From positions 17,231,501 through 17,295,500 of the forward strand of contig JAWUZG010000032.1 in assembly GCA_036785705.1 (NCBI GenBank): a stretch of DNA of 64,000 nt, read 5' to 3'. The notes under the pieces are model-generated. The model ran no database searches. It saw only the letters and a program-made list of their open reading frames with translations, and was not told the DNA's origin. This DNA comes from Acanthornis magna (Eukaryota > Chordata > Aves > Passeriformes > Acanthizidae). The position numbers were made by a program, and so were the translations under genes. The number at the start of each line of letters is the position of its first letter. Position 1 is the stretch's first letter. This document shows positions 47,141 through 60,424 of this stretch, piece after piece.

Positions 47141-50100
47141 AGGAATTGGAGTAGGTGATATCATCCTGTCCTTTCCAGTCCAAATTGGTGTACTTCTGCA
47201 GTAGTGGTGGGGAAATGCCAGCTGACAGGAGGACAGTGAGAGCAGAGACCAACATTATGTTGGTTTCACATCAAACATGGAAATGTTTAGCCCCAGCTCT
47301 AGGAAAAGGTACAAAATGGAGTTTGTCCTGGGCTCCGCTGACTGGCACACTGTGGACAGCGCTGGTGCAGCCAGCTGGGTTCTTCAGGGGTGTCTCTGAA
47401 CAGCTCTGCTTTCTTCTAGTAATTCTGTGTTCATCTAGATTAGGTCAGGAGAGGATCTCATGGTTCTAGAAGGCATACAGGCTATCCAACATAGCCACAG
47501 TTGGATCTGCTCTGTTTGTCAGCAGTGCTTGTATGTACATAAATGCACAGACACCCTACTCTGAGATTTTTCTACTGGGATCATAAATTTGTATTAGAGT
47601 ACTTTTATTATAGTCTGCTTTTCTTGTCATGAAAATATCAGAGTATAATTTAATCCTCCCCTCTTGCTGCCTCTTTTTTCTTTTTCTCCCCTGAAGAGAA
47701 GAAGCTTTCGGTAAATAGTGGCCAGAAGATGCCCTGAGGAAAGCATGGGCCCCCATAAATAGGAAATGAAACAGAAAGCTCCAATCGTGAAAGAAAGGGC
47801 TAGGAGAGATTTTAATAACATTCTTCAAAAGGTGTCTTGTGAACACTCACCACAATGTAATCCTCAAGCATTTAAGTTCTCCTGAAACATTGCATCTTCT
47901 AAAGGAGAAAAGAAATACTTTTCTTCCGGAGTGTTTCTAAACCCCTGTTATTTTTTAGCAGTACATTTTCTTATAAAACTGGTACATGAGAAAAGGGAAA
48001 ACAGGTCACACCCCGTGCAAAAAGTTGTACCAACACCAGCTGATATATTTTGCACCAACACCATCCCATGCAGTTGTTATTAGCCTCCGCTTCCCAAAGT
48101 TTGCGAGAGCAGCCCTGGGGCACTGACTGCTCTGATCCAAGGGGCTGACTGGGACACTGGTACAAGGCAAATGTTGCAGGTTTGGCTGTTTTACAATTTG
48201 CTGGTAAAGCTGCATAGAACTGTATGATGCCTCCAGCTATGACCAGAGCTGCTGAGTAAAGGCCCTCTGTCTGAAAAATTACCTTCTAACCCTGAGGTTG
48301 CCACTCTCCCAAGGACAGCACAGGCTGGATTTGAAGTGGGGGAGGCCAGTAGGCCACAGTGCCCTTCTCAGCCCTGAGGCAGCCAGGGATCTGCAGCAGG
48401 AATTGCCCTGGAAGTTGGACTCTGAACTCCTCTGTACCCCTCTGGACTTCCAGCCCTGCAATGCTGGCCACTGCAGGAAAGACAAGCCCTGAACAAAAGG
48501 CACATGTTAAAATATCCTAGTGAAGAAAGACATTCTGCAGTGCAGGAAGCAAGCATGTACTGGTCAAAGAATTAGATTACTCAAGGTGGTGACTCACCCA
48601 GTAACTATTCAGTATTTGTGGTTGAAAGGGAAACCTTTGCCAGAAAATGACTAAAATCCATTGGCACAAGCTCTAAAGGAATCATGACTGGGCCTAAATG
48701 TCTGTGTACGCAAGTGAGTTATTTTTCCACCCCTTTCCACTGAAGCAAGGCGGAGGATAGAAAAAAAAAGAAAAAACACCATCCCTGTTTACGTAGGTTA
48801 TTACAGTGCTGGAGTTGCCTCGGGGGGCCTTTCCAGCAGCCGCTGTCGCTGGGGCCAGGTTCAGGCTTACATTTCCCTGTTCAGGCTGGGCTGTGATTTT
48901 TGTGTTCATTTTAAAGGCTTGAGTTGGCAGTGTACAGCTAGCTCCGGGGCATTAATTCTTGCTTCGCTGAATGGTATATAGGAGGAGAAAGAACAAATTC
49001 CAGGATCTCGCAGTTTTGCCACAGAAATGAAAAACAGAATGCCTGGCTTTCACAGGCTGCACCGAGATAATCTGGGACTAATCTCAGCTCGATCTCTGCA
49101 GACTGCTGAGTGTGGCTGTGGCTTGTTGCTCAGCATCTGGCAGGATCAAACCAAAGTCATCTCAAGTAACTGGGAGAAAGTGCCATGAATGTATGCAAAA
49201 AAGCAAGGACATGGTGTGATTGAGAGATAAATGAGATGCCTATTTTTCTTCCTACTGATCTCCAAAGCTGTTTTCATGTTGCCCTTTCCTTTGTTTAATT
49301 CTGAGATCCCCAATGCCCTGAGTTTTTTCCTTCCTACAGCCTAGCAAACCTTATTTACTGTCTTTGTCAAAGGTCAGTGAAATATTTTGGTGGCAAGGGC
49401 TGTCAGCAAACATGCTTAGAAGAACTCGAGTGTGTTTGGTTGCTTTTGTCAGTTTTTTGTTACTGTAAGGGAACGATGCAGTAAGGCAATAGCCTGGCAT
49501 GCACAGATGTGTATTTTGCTCCAGTAAAGGTTAAAGCACAGCCCTGGTATCATTCAGAGAAGCCTTCCCACACCTGCTTTTCATTTCCTTTTGCTATTTC
49601 TGGTAATGAAAATTGGAAGTGTTGCCATAGATTTGGGATCTAGAAGGCTTTCTACACGTTTTCTTGCCTCTTAAAGGCAGACCTGGAATTAAATCAATGT
49701 TTAAGACTCAAAAAGATGAAACCAGGGAGTTTCTGGAAGGAGAAGAAAAGGAAAAATATCTTGGTCTCCATTATTATTTTTTACTACATCTGGGAAGGTC
49801 AAATTGCCTTTCGTTCTTTTCAAGCCTGCATTGGTTTTGCACCAGAGACTCCGCTGTGTGCTGGGGCTGCCCCTTCCTAGGGTTTAACAGGGAAACAACA
49901 GGACTGCAGTCTGTTTTACGACAAACCATTGAGCTTCCTGTAGCAACAAATTCCTTTCCAGCACTTTCTTCCCCTGCTCGCCAGTCTGCCTTTTGTTCTG
50001 TGTCTTTCAAAGCTTGGCTGTGCCGCTTGAAGGAAAGGGGCTGGCCCAGCCAGACACACTTCTTTGCTGCTTCCACACACACTCCCCCACCTCCCCCGAC

Positions 50101-50401
50101 TGCTACTGAGACATTCCCGTAGACTCTGGCAGCAATTTGGGTGCTCAAAATGCTCAGGGAGATCCTCGATCATGTCTTCCCCTCCACTACCGTCACTTGG
50201 CTTCGGCAGGATCTTTGGGTGTGCTCTGTTTTCCTGGGTGGGATTTCTCAACCCCCCGAGGGAGAGTAGTACCCAATTCCCACCAGCCCTGACAAAAGAA
50301 ACTGCTGCTTTAATGTCTCTGTAAACAGTGCAGACAAAACCCTCAGAGCAACGCTGCGTCTAAGTTCCTATCTCACTTGAGTGTTTAGAGTATTTCCCCA
50401 G
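47141..50401. other. Non-coding stretch
   Basis: No supported gene. 48,780-48,960 is somewhat richer in CpG and GC than its surroundings, with a 'tggtatatagg' TATA-like motif at about 48,972, but no matching exon. The open frame at 49,664-50,122 (plus) lacks motifs and ends in a Pro-rich chance-like tail. Confidence 0.5.
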
Positions 50402-50594
50402 AACACACAGAGACCAAGCTTAACTCTTGTGCTGCCTCGTTTGGAGAAACCACTTCGGGAGCCTGCATCCTGTGGGATCCCACGTTAAACCCCAGCAAGG
50501 TTTGGGCCTTTACAACTGGAATGGCATCAAAAGAGTAGATGAATACTCATCCGAAATGGTCACAGCTCGGCAGCGAGGGCAGCCCGTGTACATG
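50402..50594 (+). other. Possible exon bounded by acceptor and donor
   Basis: An acceptor-like 'tatttccccag' ends at 50,401, and a strong donor ATG|GTGAGT has its last exon base at 50,594, giving 193 nt. A stop at 50,421 in the otherwise open frame rules out a simple internal coding exon. An ATG with good Kozak context (G at -3, G at +4) at 50,556 opens MVTARQRGQPVYM to the donor in phase 0. CpG is locally raised. It would fit a 5' UTR/first coding exon, a lncRNA exon, or chance. Confidence 0.2.
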
Positions 50595-52446
50595 GTGAGT
50601 GTCCTGCGCTCAAGCTGCTCACGCCAAATGCGTGGTGCTGTCAGCACAGCTGCTTTCCCAGCCGGTGCTGTGTCTGTGGCTGCCGGGACACAAGGCTGGG
50701 ACAGAGCAGGAAAGCTCTTTGCCTCCTGCATGGAATGACTCGGCAAGATTTGGCGGCCAGCTCCAAGTGAGAATTCCAAACGGAGCAGAGAGCATAGCTG
50801 TCTCTGAGGAGCTCGGCCCCGTCTGCTCTGGGCGCTAATGGCCACCTACTTTTGCTCCCTGCTCACCCTGCCAGTGTTTCAAAAGCTCACTATTTGGCTT
50901 TTCATCCTCTGCACACAGCCTGTAGAGAATGTGGGTTTCTGCCCTGTGGCTTGGATTCCTATGGATCCGAACCACGAAGTCAGGCAGCACTGAGTCGGGA
51001 GCAGATTTAGCCTCGGGTGTGCCAGCACCCTCAGGCGTGTCTGCACAGCTCATCCTATGATTCCAACCTCCTGGCAATGCTTTGGTCCTCCGGGGTTTTT
51101 GGTCAAATGATAGTGATGTGGTGTCTGTGTTCCATTTTGAATACATGTGAATCTGTAGATTGGAGTGTTTAATTTTAAGATATGGGTGAGATGATCTCCA
51201 GAGGTTCCTGCCTACCTCAGCACCTCTGTGCTATTCGGCGTGTGGGATTTTATGTATGAAGTGACATTACTGCTCTTCCCGCTCTCTCTGCTTTTAAATC
51301 CCTTTTGGTGCCTCTCTACGCTTTTGCACTCCATTAAGGTTATTAGCAGACACTTAGGAAGAGCATAGTTTGGCTTACTCACTCTGAGAGCATCTCATCT
51401 AAATGGGAACTTTATAGGCAGGTTTCAAACCCCGCAGGTCAGTGTAGTGTTTTCCAGACACTGCGTGTTCTCTTTTAGCATTCATAAAGCAGACTCCATC
51501 ACTTTATCTCAGCTCGGGAAGGGATTCTCTCTGCTAGCTAATATCCTTATTTTAACAAGTAGGACAGAATCCCAATTGCTGTATACAAAGAGCAAAACTG
51601 AAGATGACAGGCCTTAAAAAAATGAGCGGGATCTGGTCCCCAGTTAAGTGCAGCACTGTGCTTAGCTCCAGGGAAAGCAGGAAGGATGCAGAAAAGTGAT
51701 CTCCACTGAGGCATTCCTTTACTACGGGTTTTGTAGCTCATCTTTGTTCTCCGTCAGGGCTTCCTCCACCTTCTTTAAACCACAGTGGATTGTGAGTGCT
51801 CCTTTGAAAGAAACATGCAATTGTTAATCAGTATTTCTGATGCATAAAGAAATGTAACAGCAGACACTTTTGAGTTTGGCAGTATCAAACTGTCCTGATT
51901 TACTTTTTTTTTTTTTTTTTGGTAATGTATGCTGAAAGTGCGCTAACATACCCCCTCACCGTAGGGATTCAGACTTAAAACAACAACCCCATCCTTTCTG
52001 CCTTTGTCACTTTTTGCTGTTTAACCATCTACTGTCATCAAAGTCGTGGTGAGAATCGTGTGCTCCTCAGTGCTGGCTGAGCAGATGGCATTTGGCATTA
52101 CCAAACCACAGAAATACCCAAAGCAGCATCCGTGCAAAACCCAGAGCCCCAGACAGCCTGTCTATTGCAGGCTGGGCAGAAAGCTGAGGGAAGCACCAGG
52201 AGCCCCAGGGGCTGTGATGGGCTCTGGTGATGGGTAACACCACTGTCCACCTTGTCTGGGCTTCCCAGATTAAACATTTTCCTCATGAGGTGCCCCATGT
52301 GATTATTCTTGCTTTGTTCCAAACCTCCTGAAGTATTATTGGGATATGACATCATCTTCTGTGTTCAGCCTTTCGAATAAATGACATTCACAGGAAATAA
52401 TTGCTGTGAATATATGTGATGAATTTTGTCTAAACTAATTTTTTAG
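50595..52446. other. Non-coding stretch with poly(T)
   Basis: Moderately GC-rich to about 51,060, then AT-rich; 17 T at 51,904-51,920. No gene is supported. Confidence 0.5.
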
Positions 52447-52664
52447 GAGGAAAGATTACCGAATAAATGGCACTTGGTCAAGAACACTCATTTGTGCTGA
52501 TGAAGAAGCAAACGTTTGAAAAAGCCATGTTTGAAAGAGAGCTGACCTCCTGCAGCAGAATGTTGCTGCTCCTTTGCTTTACGTGCTTGTTGATTTTAAT
52601 TTGCTGTGGTGCTCTTATTTTCTACAAGAAAATAACTGCCATTGACCTAATGATGCTAGTCTAG
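52447..52664 (+). other. Small ORF for a possible single-pass membrane peptide
   Basis: ATG at 52,467 opens 65 codons to a TAG at 52,662. Residues 1-30 are mixed and charged. Residues about 31-53 form a strong hydrophobic segment (MLLLLCFTCLLILICCGALI...) flanked by Arg before and Tyr-Lys-Lys after, the layout of a small tail-anchored or type II/III membrane peptide. An acceptor-like 'ctaattttttag' ends at 52,446, just upstream. Kozak context is weak (T at -3). T-rich DNA readily encodes hydrophobic stretches, so chance is a serious alternative. Confidence 0.18.
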
Positions 52665-52669
52665 ACAGA

Positions 52670-52808
52670 ATAATAATAATAATAATAACAACATCACACC
52701 CAGCACACCATAATAATAGATTACATAATGACTTTCCATCAAAAAAAAAACCCTAAAAAAGAGCATTTACTTGCCTTTTTTTTTTCTTTTCTATTTCTTT
52801 TTTTTTTC
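52670..52808. repeat. (TAA)n, poly(A) and poly(T) low-complexity cluster
   Basis: (TAA) repeats at 52,670-52,688 and again near 52,711, ten A at 52,741-52,750, then a T-rich tract at 52,776-52,808. The A and T runs are complementary and could form a hairpin. Otherwise simple sequence. Confidence 0.85.
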
Positions 52809-55800
52809 CCTTTTCTGGTTAAATACCACACACTCAAGTTTGAAGAGTGGATTTGAAGTTGAGACATATGGATGTTTCCCTTGGACACCTGCATTGGCTC
52901 ATAGATAAGGAAGACAGGGATCTGGTCTGTGCTGCTCTGGCAGAGGGCAGAGGACACCAACACCTCCTGACTGGGCAGGAAAAGATTTTTTTCTATCCCA
53001 AATATGTGGCAAGACCATGGAACACACCTAGGTAGGGCTCCCTTTCATCGATCCCCTCTGATGCCAGTGGTGTCTCCTGCTGCAGGATTTAGTAAGGTTC
53101 AGGACAGCTTATTTAAATACCCATACTTCAAAACTAAAGACCCTCAGCCACTTTCTGCATGAGGCTGACTGAGGATGCGACTGACTTTGGATGGCACTGT
53201 GGCAGCAGGGTAATTATGTGCAGAAAAACAATGTAAGAAATTGCGACAGGAAGGGAACACTTTCCCCACACTTAAAACTATTGTGAGAACTTTAGGAAAA
53301 AGAGTGTCACCCTGTCCTGGGAAATCTGAGTCAAGCTCAGCCTTTAACTCCCCTACTGAAAGGATATCTGATAGCCCCTTTTCACTTTCTAGTTAGCTCC
53401 TAACAAGATGCCTGTTGCACTCGGGTCTCTACCTAAGTGATTGAGATCTTATCCCAAAAGCAAGAAAACAGAGAGAAAAGAAATCAACAGTGCAATCCCA
53501 ATAGGTGGAGAATATAAACAAATCTCTATGAAGTTTTTGGTTGGAGACAGAGCCCCAGAACACATGATGAGATGAGCAAATGCACGATGAAAACTTAACA
53601 CATTCCCTAAAGCTGAAAAAACAGGCTCACAAATTTTAAACAATCCTCCAGTACCCCCAGTGCTTCTATTTAGGATAAGTGCTTTATTTTGCATTCTGTT
53701 TAAAAACCAGGCATGGCTGGGTAACTGTAAGGAAGCCAAGCAGCAGAGACAGCTCCTGCATTGCTATACAAAGTAGTTATTGCCATTAGGAGATAAAGGA
53801 ACACAGCAATTGCCCTTAATTTAGGAACAAAGAGCAGGGGGATGACTAGCAGCTGAGGGAGTCCACATGCACGTGCACTAACACAGAATCTATAGCGTGG
53901 GGGCAAGAGGATACATTTTCAAGATGACATGGAAAGAACCCACTTTGAAGTTCCCAGACTGAGTAAAATCAATATCTAAATGTTTCAGTGAAATGTGTTT
54001 GATGTTGTCTACATGTAGAAACCCAATAGAGGCCACTTATTATTGAATAGTACTAGACTGAGCAAAGTAGGTCATATTACAGCTTTGTTTGAGAGGCAGC
54101 ATTGTACCTGCCAGAACAGCATCCTTAATGCATTGTATCTGGCACTGGAGGATAGGTAGGATACGCACCCAAACCACCTGCAAGAATGAGTACCAAGACA
54201 AACAGATCTCATCTGTTGTTTTCTGAAATAATCGTTGGTCAAATTGCCAGATGCTGTCAAGTGGCTACTTGAACCCATCTCACAAGCATTTGCAAAGCCT
54301 ATTTATAGAGCGACTGTGACTGCGGTGGTGCTGAAGGTCTGTCAGCATTTCCATTACAGGCTCTTATAACTTGGCAGTACGATATCCACTCCCGGCTACG
54401 GCTGGATGGGAAGGGTGGGCTCTTGTTTTGAAACAAACAATACTTCTCCTTACCTTTGGGTTTATTTCTCTAAATGCATTAAAAATTGTTGGTGTCTGTT
54501 AGACTTTCTTGTTCCTGTTGCTTAAAAAAAAAAAATTCCTGATTTTTTTAAACAGGATGGCCAAAGATCAAGCTATGTTTTCCTGTAGGGAAAACAGAGA
54601 TATCTAGAGAATTGGAAATGGCAAGTGGCTGCCCCGTGCATTATTAACACGGTCGCTGGATGTGACACGAGGATGTTGTGTTCCTGCAGAATGTGTGTGA
54701 CACTGTCCTCTAGCCATGCAGAGGACTGTCAGGTGTTTCTCACAAGCTATAGAAAGCTGCTTCACTGTTCTGCTTGACACCCCCTAACACCGTCACATGT
54801 TTTGGGGCATAATTTTTCAAGCACACGTGAGTCTGCCCACACCTGAGTCTGGGCACGGCCCCTGCCCGCATGGACACATCTGTTTCTGAGTTCAAGGAAA
54901 AATCTCGCCATTGCTTCTCTCATTCCTCAAGACTCCTTGGATCTCACCTCAGGGAGAGCCTGGGAAGAAGGCAACCCAGTCACTTTGCACAGGGTAACGC
55001 CACCCATGTGTGCTGCCTGAATTGTGGGTGAGCCCAGCTGTGGCACGAGTGCCATGCTCACAGCCACGCTGCACATCTGTCTGTACATCAGGTGTGGCTG
55101 GAGCCCCCTTCTCTACAGACAGGAGACATAATGGTGGGGCAGGATGGCTGTGCAGGATGCCCAGGGCAGAGCTTGTTTCCACAGGAGATGTTTTGCTGGT
55201 GTGCCTTTCCTTGCTCACTGCCTTGCTCTTGTCGTCTAGCCCAAGAGGGATTGCAGTGCCTGGCAGCCCCAGCTCCTCGCCTCTCACGGAGTCTGGATGT
55301 GTATTGATTTTTCTGCTTTTTTCAGACTGCACTCATCCGTCATTTTATATTACTGGAGATACCATTAACAATAAAATAAAGGATGAAAGGTACAGAACCC
55401 ATTAGAGTGCTTACTTCATGTGTATGAGAGAGTGACTGCAACAATTAAAAGTGTATCAGCTTATAAACATGCTGATACAGTTATTAGCACAGTGAATAAC
55501 ACTCAGAGCAGGATATCAGGGGATTGAGATGAAATCTTCCCTTTCCTTTCTCTTTCCCATCTTGGGCAGAAGAGAGAGTGATCTGATATTTCATAACCAC
55601 GCTGAATGTATGCAGCCATAGATATTGTACATGAGCAAGATGAAAAGGAGATTAAATAATAAAATAAAATGACATTACACAACCACCAGTCCACAGTGAG
55701 CTTCTACGTGAATGAATTTCAGACCCACAGTGGTAAAACTAGAGTGACAGGAAGGTTAAATGTAAAAGGAAGACATAGCAATATTGTTGTGGAACTAGTT

Positions 55801-58800
55801 TCTAGTAAGCTGTGAAAAGCTTAGCAAGGAAATAACAAGCTTGATTATTCCCATTCATGGAATGATTCAACTAAAATCCTTCTAAGAGCTTGATACCCTG
55901 AAAGGATGATACGAGTGAAAATAAAATGTCTGCAAATACTGGATAATAAGGAGGCACTCACCTATTTTCCTGAACACCTCAGTGTCATCTGCAAGGGAAA
56001 ACATCTGCTATGTGTGTTTTGTGGCTTTTGTTGTTATTATCTGCCCTTTTCTCTCAGCAACCTCAGGTGACACATACAGCATCTGGAGCCCCACATAACA
56101 TCACTCCAATCAGTAGGAGTGAGCACATCTTGTTGATAGTGTCAAATCTCACACTCTGGGGTTTAGATCCACTTACTCCAAAGGGCTGGTGTATGTTTGG
56201 TGTCTCTGTGGGCTAGTGGCCCCACTGCAGAGAGTCTGCCACTCCCACATAGTGTCACAGATGGTGCTCCAGAAGGTTGGGCCAGGTCAAGACCAAGCCA
56301 TTTTCCAGGGTGACAGTGCTTGAGAACTTGCATGGAACAGAAAGTTATCAAAAAGTTTCACTGCTATTTGGGACAGGAGTTTTTTTGAATGATCTTTTTG
56401 GATGAGGTCAGTGTGGAAAAATCATGGACTTTCTATATTTTTATGTTCCTCTTCCTCTTCTCTTTTTACTCTGTGTAGAAAAGAGCTCCTACTGTGAAAA
56501 TGTCCTGGATGATAATGTATGGATGTGGGGTGGGTGAGTCAGGCACGACAGGGGCGCAGAGTGACACGGTTATTGCAGCTGACTGCATCACGTGGTGTGT
56601 GAACCTGTCCACAGCATTGATGCACCCTCACCTTTGCACACTTTCCCTGCCCTGGGGCATGCTCTCCTTGGTCAGAGCCTACAGCCCTTGGTCCTGTTGA
56701 TCTCTAAGTTCTTGCGGCTCAGAGCTCACAAGAGCTGGCAAGCCAGCTGAACTCAGTAAAACATGAGTTCACAAGTCGTGTGGGCTGACATTGGTGTCCA
56801 CAAAGTGCTCTCTGGGGCAACCACCTTCAGTCTCTCTAGAAAAGCATACGTATGAATGTGTCTCTCAACTCTGCAGAAAGTTGGTTGCTAGCAATTAAGG
56901 GGTTTGTGCACACCCAAACCTCCATGAGCTCAGTTGCATCAGTGCAAATCTCTCTGGACTGATTTAGGATGTGGTTTTACCCATTTACCTTGCTGTTTGT
57001 GTAGAAGCCTGACTGAAGACCTGTAAGGGATATCCATGTACAAAAATCTACCCCAGGTTCAGTGAAAAGGTGTATTCACACCGATTAAAACCTGCTTAGC
57101 ATCTCACCTACAAGCTAAATGAAAACAACAATGTGTTTACATCAGGCTTAATAACTCCCTGTGGAGTAAAGCCATGGTGTCCCAATGCATGAGTTTGTGC
57201 TTGACAAGGATATGCATGGCAGAAGTTAAAGGGGAATTATAAAGATAACAAAAATGCCCTCAAAATTAATAATTTGGTAAAGGGTGATCTGCTGGGAAAA
57301 AGGAAGGATAAAAAAAAATCGATAACCAACCCCCAAACTTGTGTAGTATTTTAATCCTGCTTTGAACAACAAGCACTGCAATCCTCTAGCCTCTGATTCA
57401 ACAATATTTGGAGCAGAGTTAGGCAAGACAATATGGATCCTGCAAGCCTGAGCGTGTTTTGAGAAGACGCCCAGTGTCAGGACATTTCCATGGCCCCGGG
57501 GCAGATGGCACAGTTGCAGCACACTAGGAGTGGCAGGAAGGCTCTCACCTTCCCTGGTGAGCAGGAGACAAATGTGCACAGGGAAGGCAAATCTCAGCCC
57601 TGGTACACACATACCTCGGTTCCTGTTGTGGGATCAGGAAGGAAATGCTGACTAACAGAGGAGCTCGTGATGGGGGGGTTTGTCACTGATCCCCCAGCAT
57701 GAAGCAACAGTGACTTTGTGATGACTGACTCATTTCAGATATCCCAAGAATGGAAAAAAAACCTGAAAGATCCTAAATCTGTCACAAAGTTCCTTTTGAT
57801 TCAGGTATTTGCCTACACAAATATTTATATAGATCACATCAGAGCAGCTGCATGCCTTGGTTTTTGTTCTCAGGGAAACTGCCAAATGCAACTCTAATTT
57901 CCCTTTCTTGTGTGAAGAAACAGTGCCCAACTTTTTGGGTCATTAGGCCGTGTGGTTTACCATCATGTCAGACAAAGATGTGCTGTGCACCGCCTCCAGT
58001 TGTGCATGTCTCTGACAAGGTCCTGGAGGTGCTGAGTGTGTGTCCCAGGGGAAGGGGCTTTGGGAGCCAGCAGGGCTTGCCCAGAGAACTTGTACAGCAA
58101 GATCTGGAACAGCTGCTTCACTGGGTGAGCAACAGGGTACTGGGGTGAGTCAGATAATTTGGGGTGACAAGAACCATTCGTGTGTCCTTGTTGGGATCCC
58201 TCTCTGCTCCAGTGTCATGCAGTGTTACCCCATGGCTGTGCCCTCATGGGAAAGGGGGTGGGAGCAGCTGACTACTTTTGTTGCCGGTGGATTTGGCCTG
58301 CTCCTCTGGATATCTGGGAAAGGGAGTGACTGGGCCATGGGATGGTGATGAGGCTGTGGCCAGTCATCAGGGTGCTGCTGATAAATGGGCTGTGCAGTAA
58401 GCAACACACAGGTCCTGTTAAAATGGTCAGGGCAGATTCTCACAGGGGATTTCTGTGGTGCCTAACTCCCAAGGGCTGAAATACCTTGTTTAACTGAAAA
58501 GATCCTTTATTTACATTGCTTTATTTTTCTTCAGATCATGTAAGATCGTTGGAAATAGAAAACTGATGAAAAGAAAACCTTGTGAGTGAGAAAACAGAGA
58601 ATAAGAAACAATGGGAAGTATTAGAATAAGCCACTCAGCTCTTTGCTTTGCCACGATTATTTCCTGACCTGTTCATTACAGTAAGTGCCTATTAATGGGC
58701 TGACTGGAGCTCTCAGATGTGTGAGCTCCTGCCCCAATAGTTATGTTGAGGTAAAACCAAAGTGCAAACAACAACCCCAAACCCTTCACAACGAGTTCTT

Positions 58801-59239
58801 GGCATTCAAAGAGTTAGCAAGTGCTAATGTAGTAATTAAATGTACCCAATGCTTTCTGACTTCACAGATGACATTCTGTGGTTTGCCTGCCCACCCAAAA
58901 TGCGTGGGAGGGCAAACCCAAGTCTTAGAGCTCTAGCTGCACTAAGTGTCTCATCACTTTCCTTATCAAGATTTTCACAGTCACTGGGAAAGGGTTGCAC
59001 CCATCAGCAGGAGACATTCCAGTGCAGGAAACAAAATGACTTTCCTACGATTCAAGTTGCACAGGATTCCTGCATAATCACACTCCCTATCTCATCTTTT
59101 TTTGCCGTGCACCTTTTCCCTCCTGTGAAGTTTTGCATCATTTCTGCATCTGAATATAAAGGAAACTCACAGGAGAAAGCAGAAGTTTAAAGCAAAAATA
59201 AAACATTACAGATCTCTGGACTCCTTAGAGACACGGCTG
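52809..59239. other. Non-coding stretch
   Basis: No gene, RNA or repeat that I can support. 54,800-55,300 and 57,990-58,330 are more GC-rich, with several overlapping chance frames on both strands. An A run lies at 54,523-54,534. Confidence 0.5.
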
Positions 59240-59340
59240 GGATTGTTCTACAGTGATCCTGAGTATCTGCACTTTCAGGAAGCCTTTGACAAAGTCCCTG
59301 ACAAAAAGGTCATAGAGAAACTGGTTACAGGACCAAGGGT
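59240..59340 (+). mobile_element. CR1-like reverse-transcriptase fragment
   Basis: The plus strand reads FQEAFDKVPDKKVIEKL at about 59,274-59,324, the CR1 reverse-transcriptase block usually seen as 'KAFDTVPHKILLEKL'. It is on the same strand as, and about 1.1 kb upstream of, the CR1 relic at 60,425. That is roughly the spacing expected in one CR1 ORF2, so both may belong to a single decayed copy. The sequence between them is too diverged for me to follow. Confidence 0.55.
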
Positions 59341-60424
59341 GTTGTATTCGATGGCTGGGAAGTGCAGGGCAGAAATAGGCTGGCAATTCTCAGTGTGGCT
59401 GAGTGCTAACAAGGAGAAGCTCCCAACACCTTACCTAGAACAAGTGTTTGACATATGTCACCCTGGAAAGGAGGGGAAACCACTGCAGCCACAGATGTAC
59501 ACAACCTGCCCCGGGTTCGTGACTCAGGAGAGGGCAGTGAAGAGCAGCAAAAGGGCTGAGACGACAGAGCGAGATGGCTGCTGGCACCAGTGGTGTAACA
59601 CTTTTGGAGGCTTGGCACTGCTGGGACGCTTGCCTGGCAGCTCTATGGAAAGGTGAACTTTTCTTCTGCATGCCCTTAGCTTTTAGCAGTCAGGTAGTTT
59701 GAACAGTATTTCTGTCTTTGGATAGTTGTATTCAGAAGCAGATGCATCTCAAACATCATCCTATCTTCTCCCTGGGGGTTCTCTGTTGGCTTGGTGCTGC
59801 TGACAGATGCCATCTCATTCCTCTTTCTCTCTCCTTCCTCCTGCTCTTGCTGCTGCTGCCAACCAGGACTCTCACCCTCTTTCTGACATTGTTTTTCAGG
59901 CTGACTGTGGAGCTGATCCAGCTATCTGATCCATCAGAATGTTCCCTATGCTTCTGATGTTTGTTTCCTTCTCATTTCAGGAGTTGGTTCAGTTCAGTGA
60001 GAGTTCCAAGAAATGCTGGTGCTGCAGGATGGGAGTAAGTGCAGCTGCATGATGGGAATGTAGAGGTGTTGTGAGGATGAAGTGAAGCAACACCTCCTGG
60101 CAGCAGTGATCCTGTGTGACTGCAGCCACCAGGGAGATGGAGCCACCACACTGATCACCAGGGAGAGGCTGGGCTGAGTGTTCAGGTCACCGAGTGATGT
60201 ACAAACTGGAATTTAAAAAAAAAAACAAAAACCAAACCAGAAGGATTTGTGAATATTTTTGTAGATGGGAACATCAAGATACCACATGCTATACTGTAGC
60301 TACCAGAAAACAAGAAATATGTTCCAGACAATTAAAAAATGAGTGAGGTGATACCATTACATCTACAAAAGCATTATAAATACGTCACGTAAGGTATGCT
60401 CATGGAGAGGTGTGCCAGTCCTTC
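59341..60424. other. Unrecognised sequence between two CR1 blocks
   Basis: Possibly the decayed middle of one CR1 copy. The plus-strand open frame runs on from the CR1 block to 59,656 but loses resemblance to reverse transcriptase. A CT-rich tract lies at 59,818-59,900 and an A-rich run at 60,213-60,236. Confidence 0.35.

Noticed and set aside
46596..47255. 219-codon minus-strand frame as a host gene
   Set aside because: It matches CR1 ORF2 C-terminal blocks (YEERLRELD, YLKGGCQEDAARLFS), so it is a transposon remnant.
49664..50122. 152-codon plus-strand frame
   Set aside because: No recognisable domain, ends in a Pro-rich CT-tract translation, and the opposite strand is open over the same stretch.
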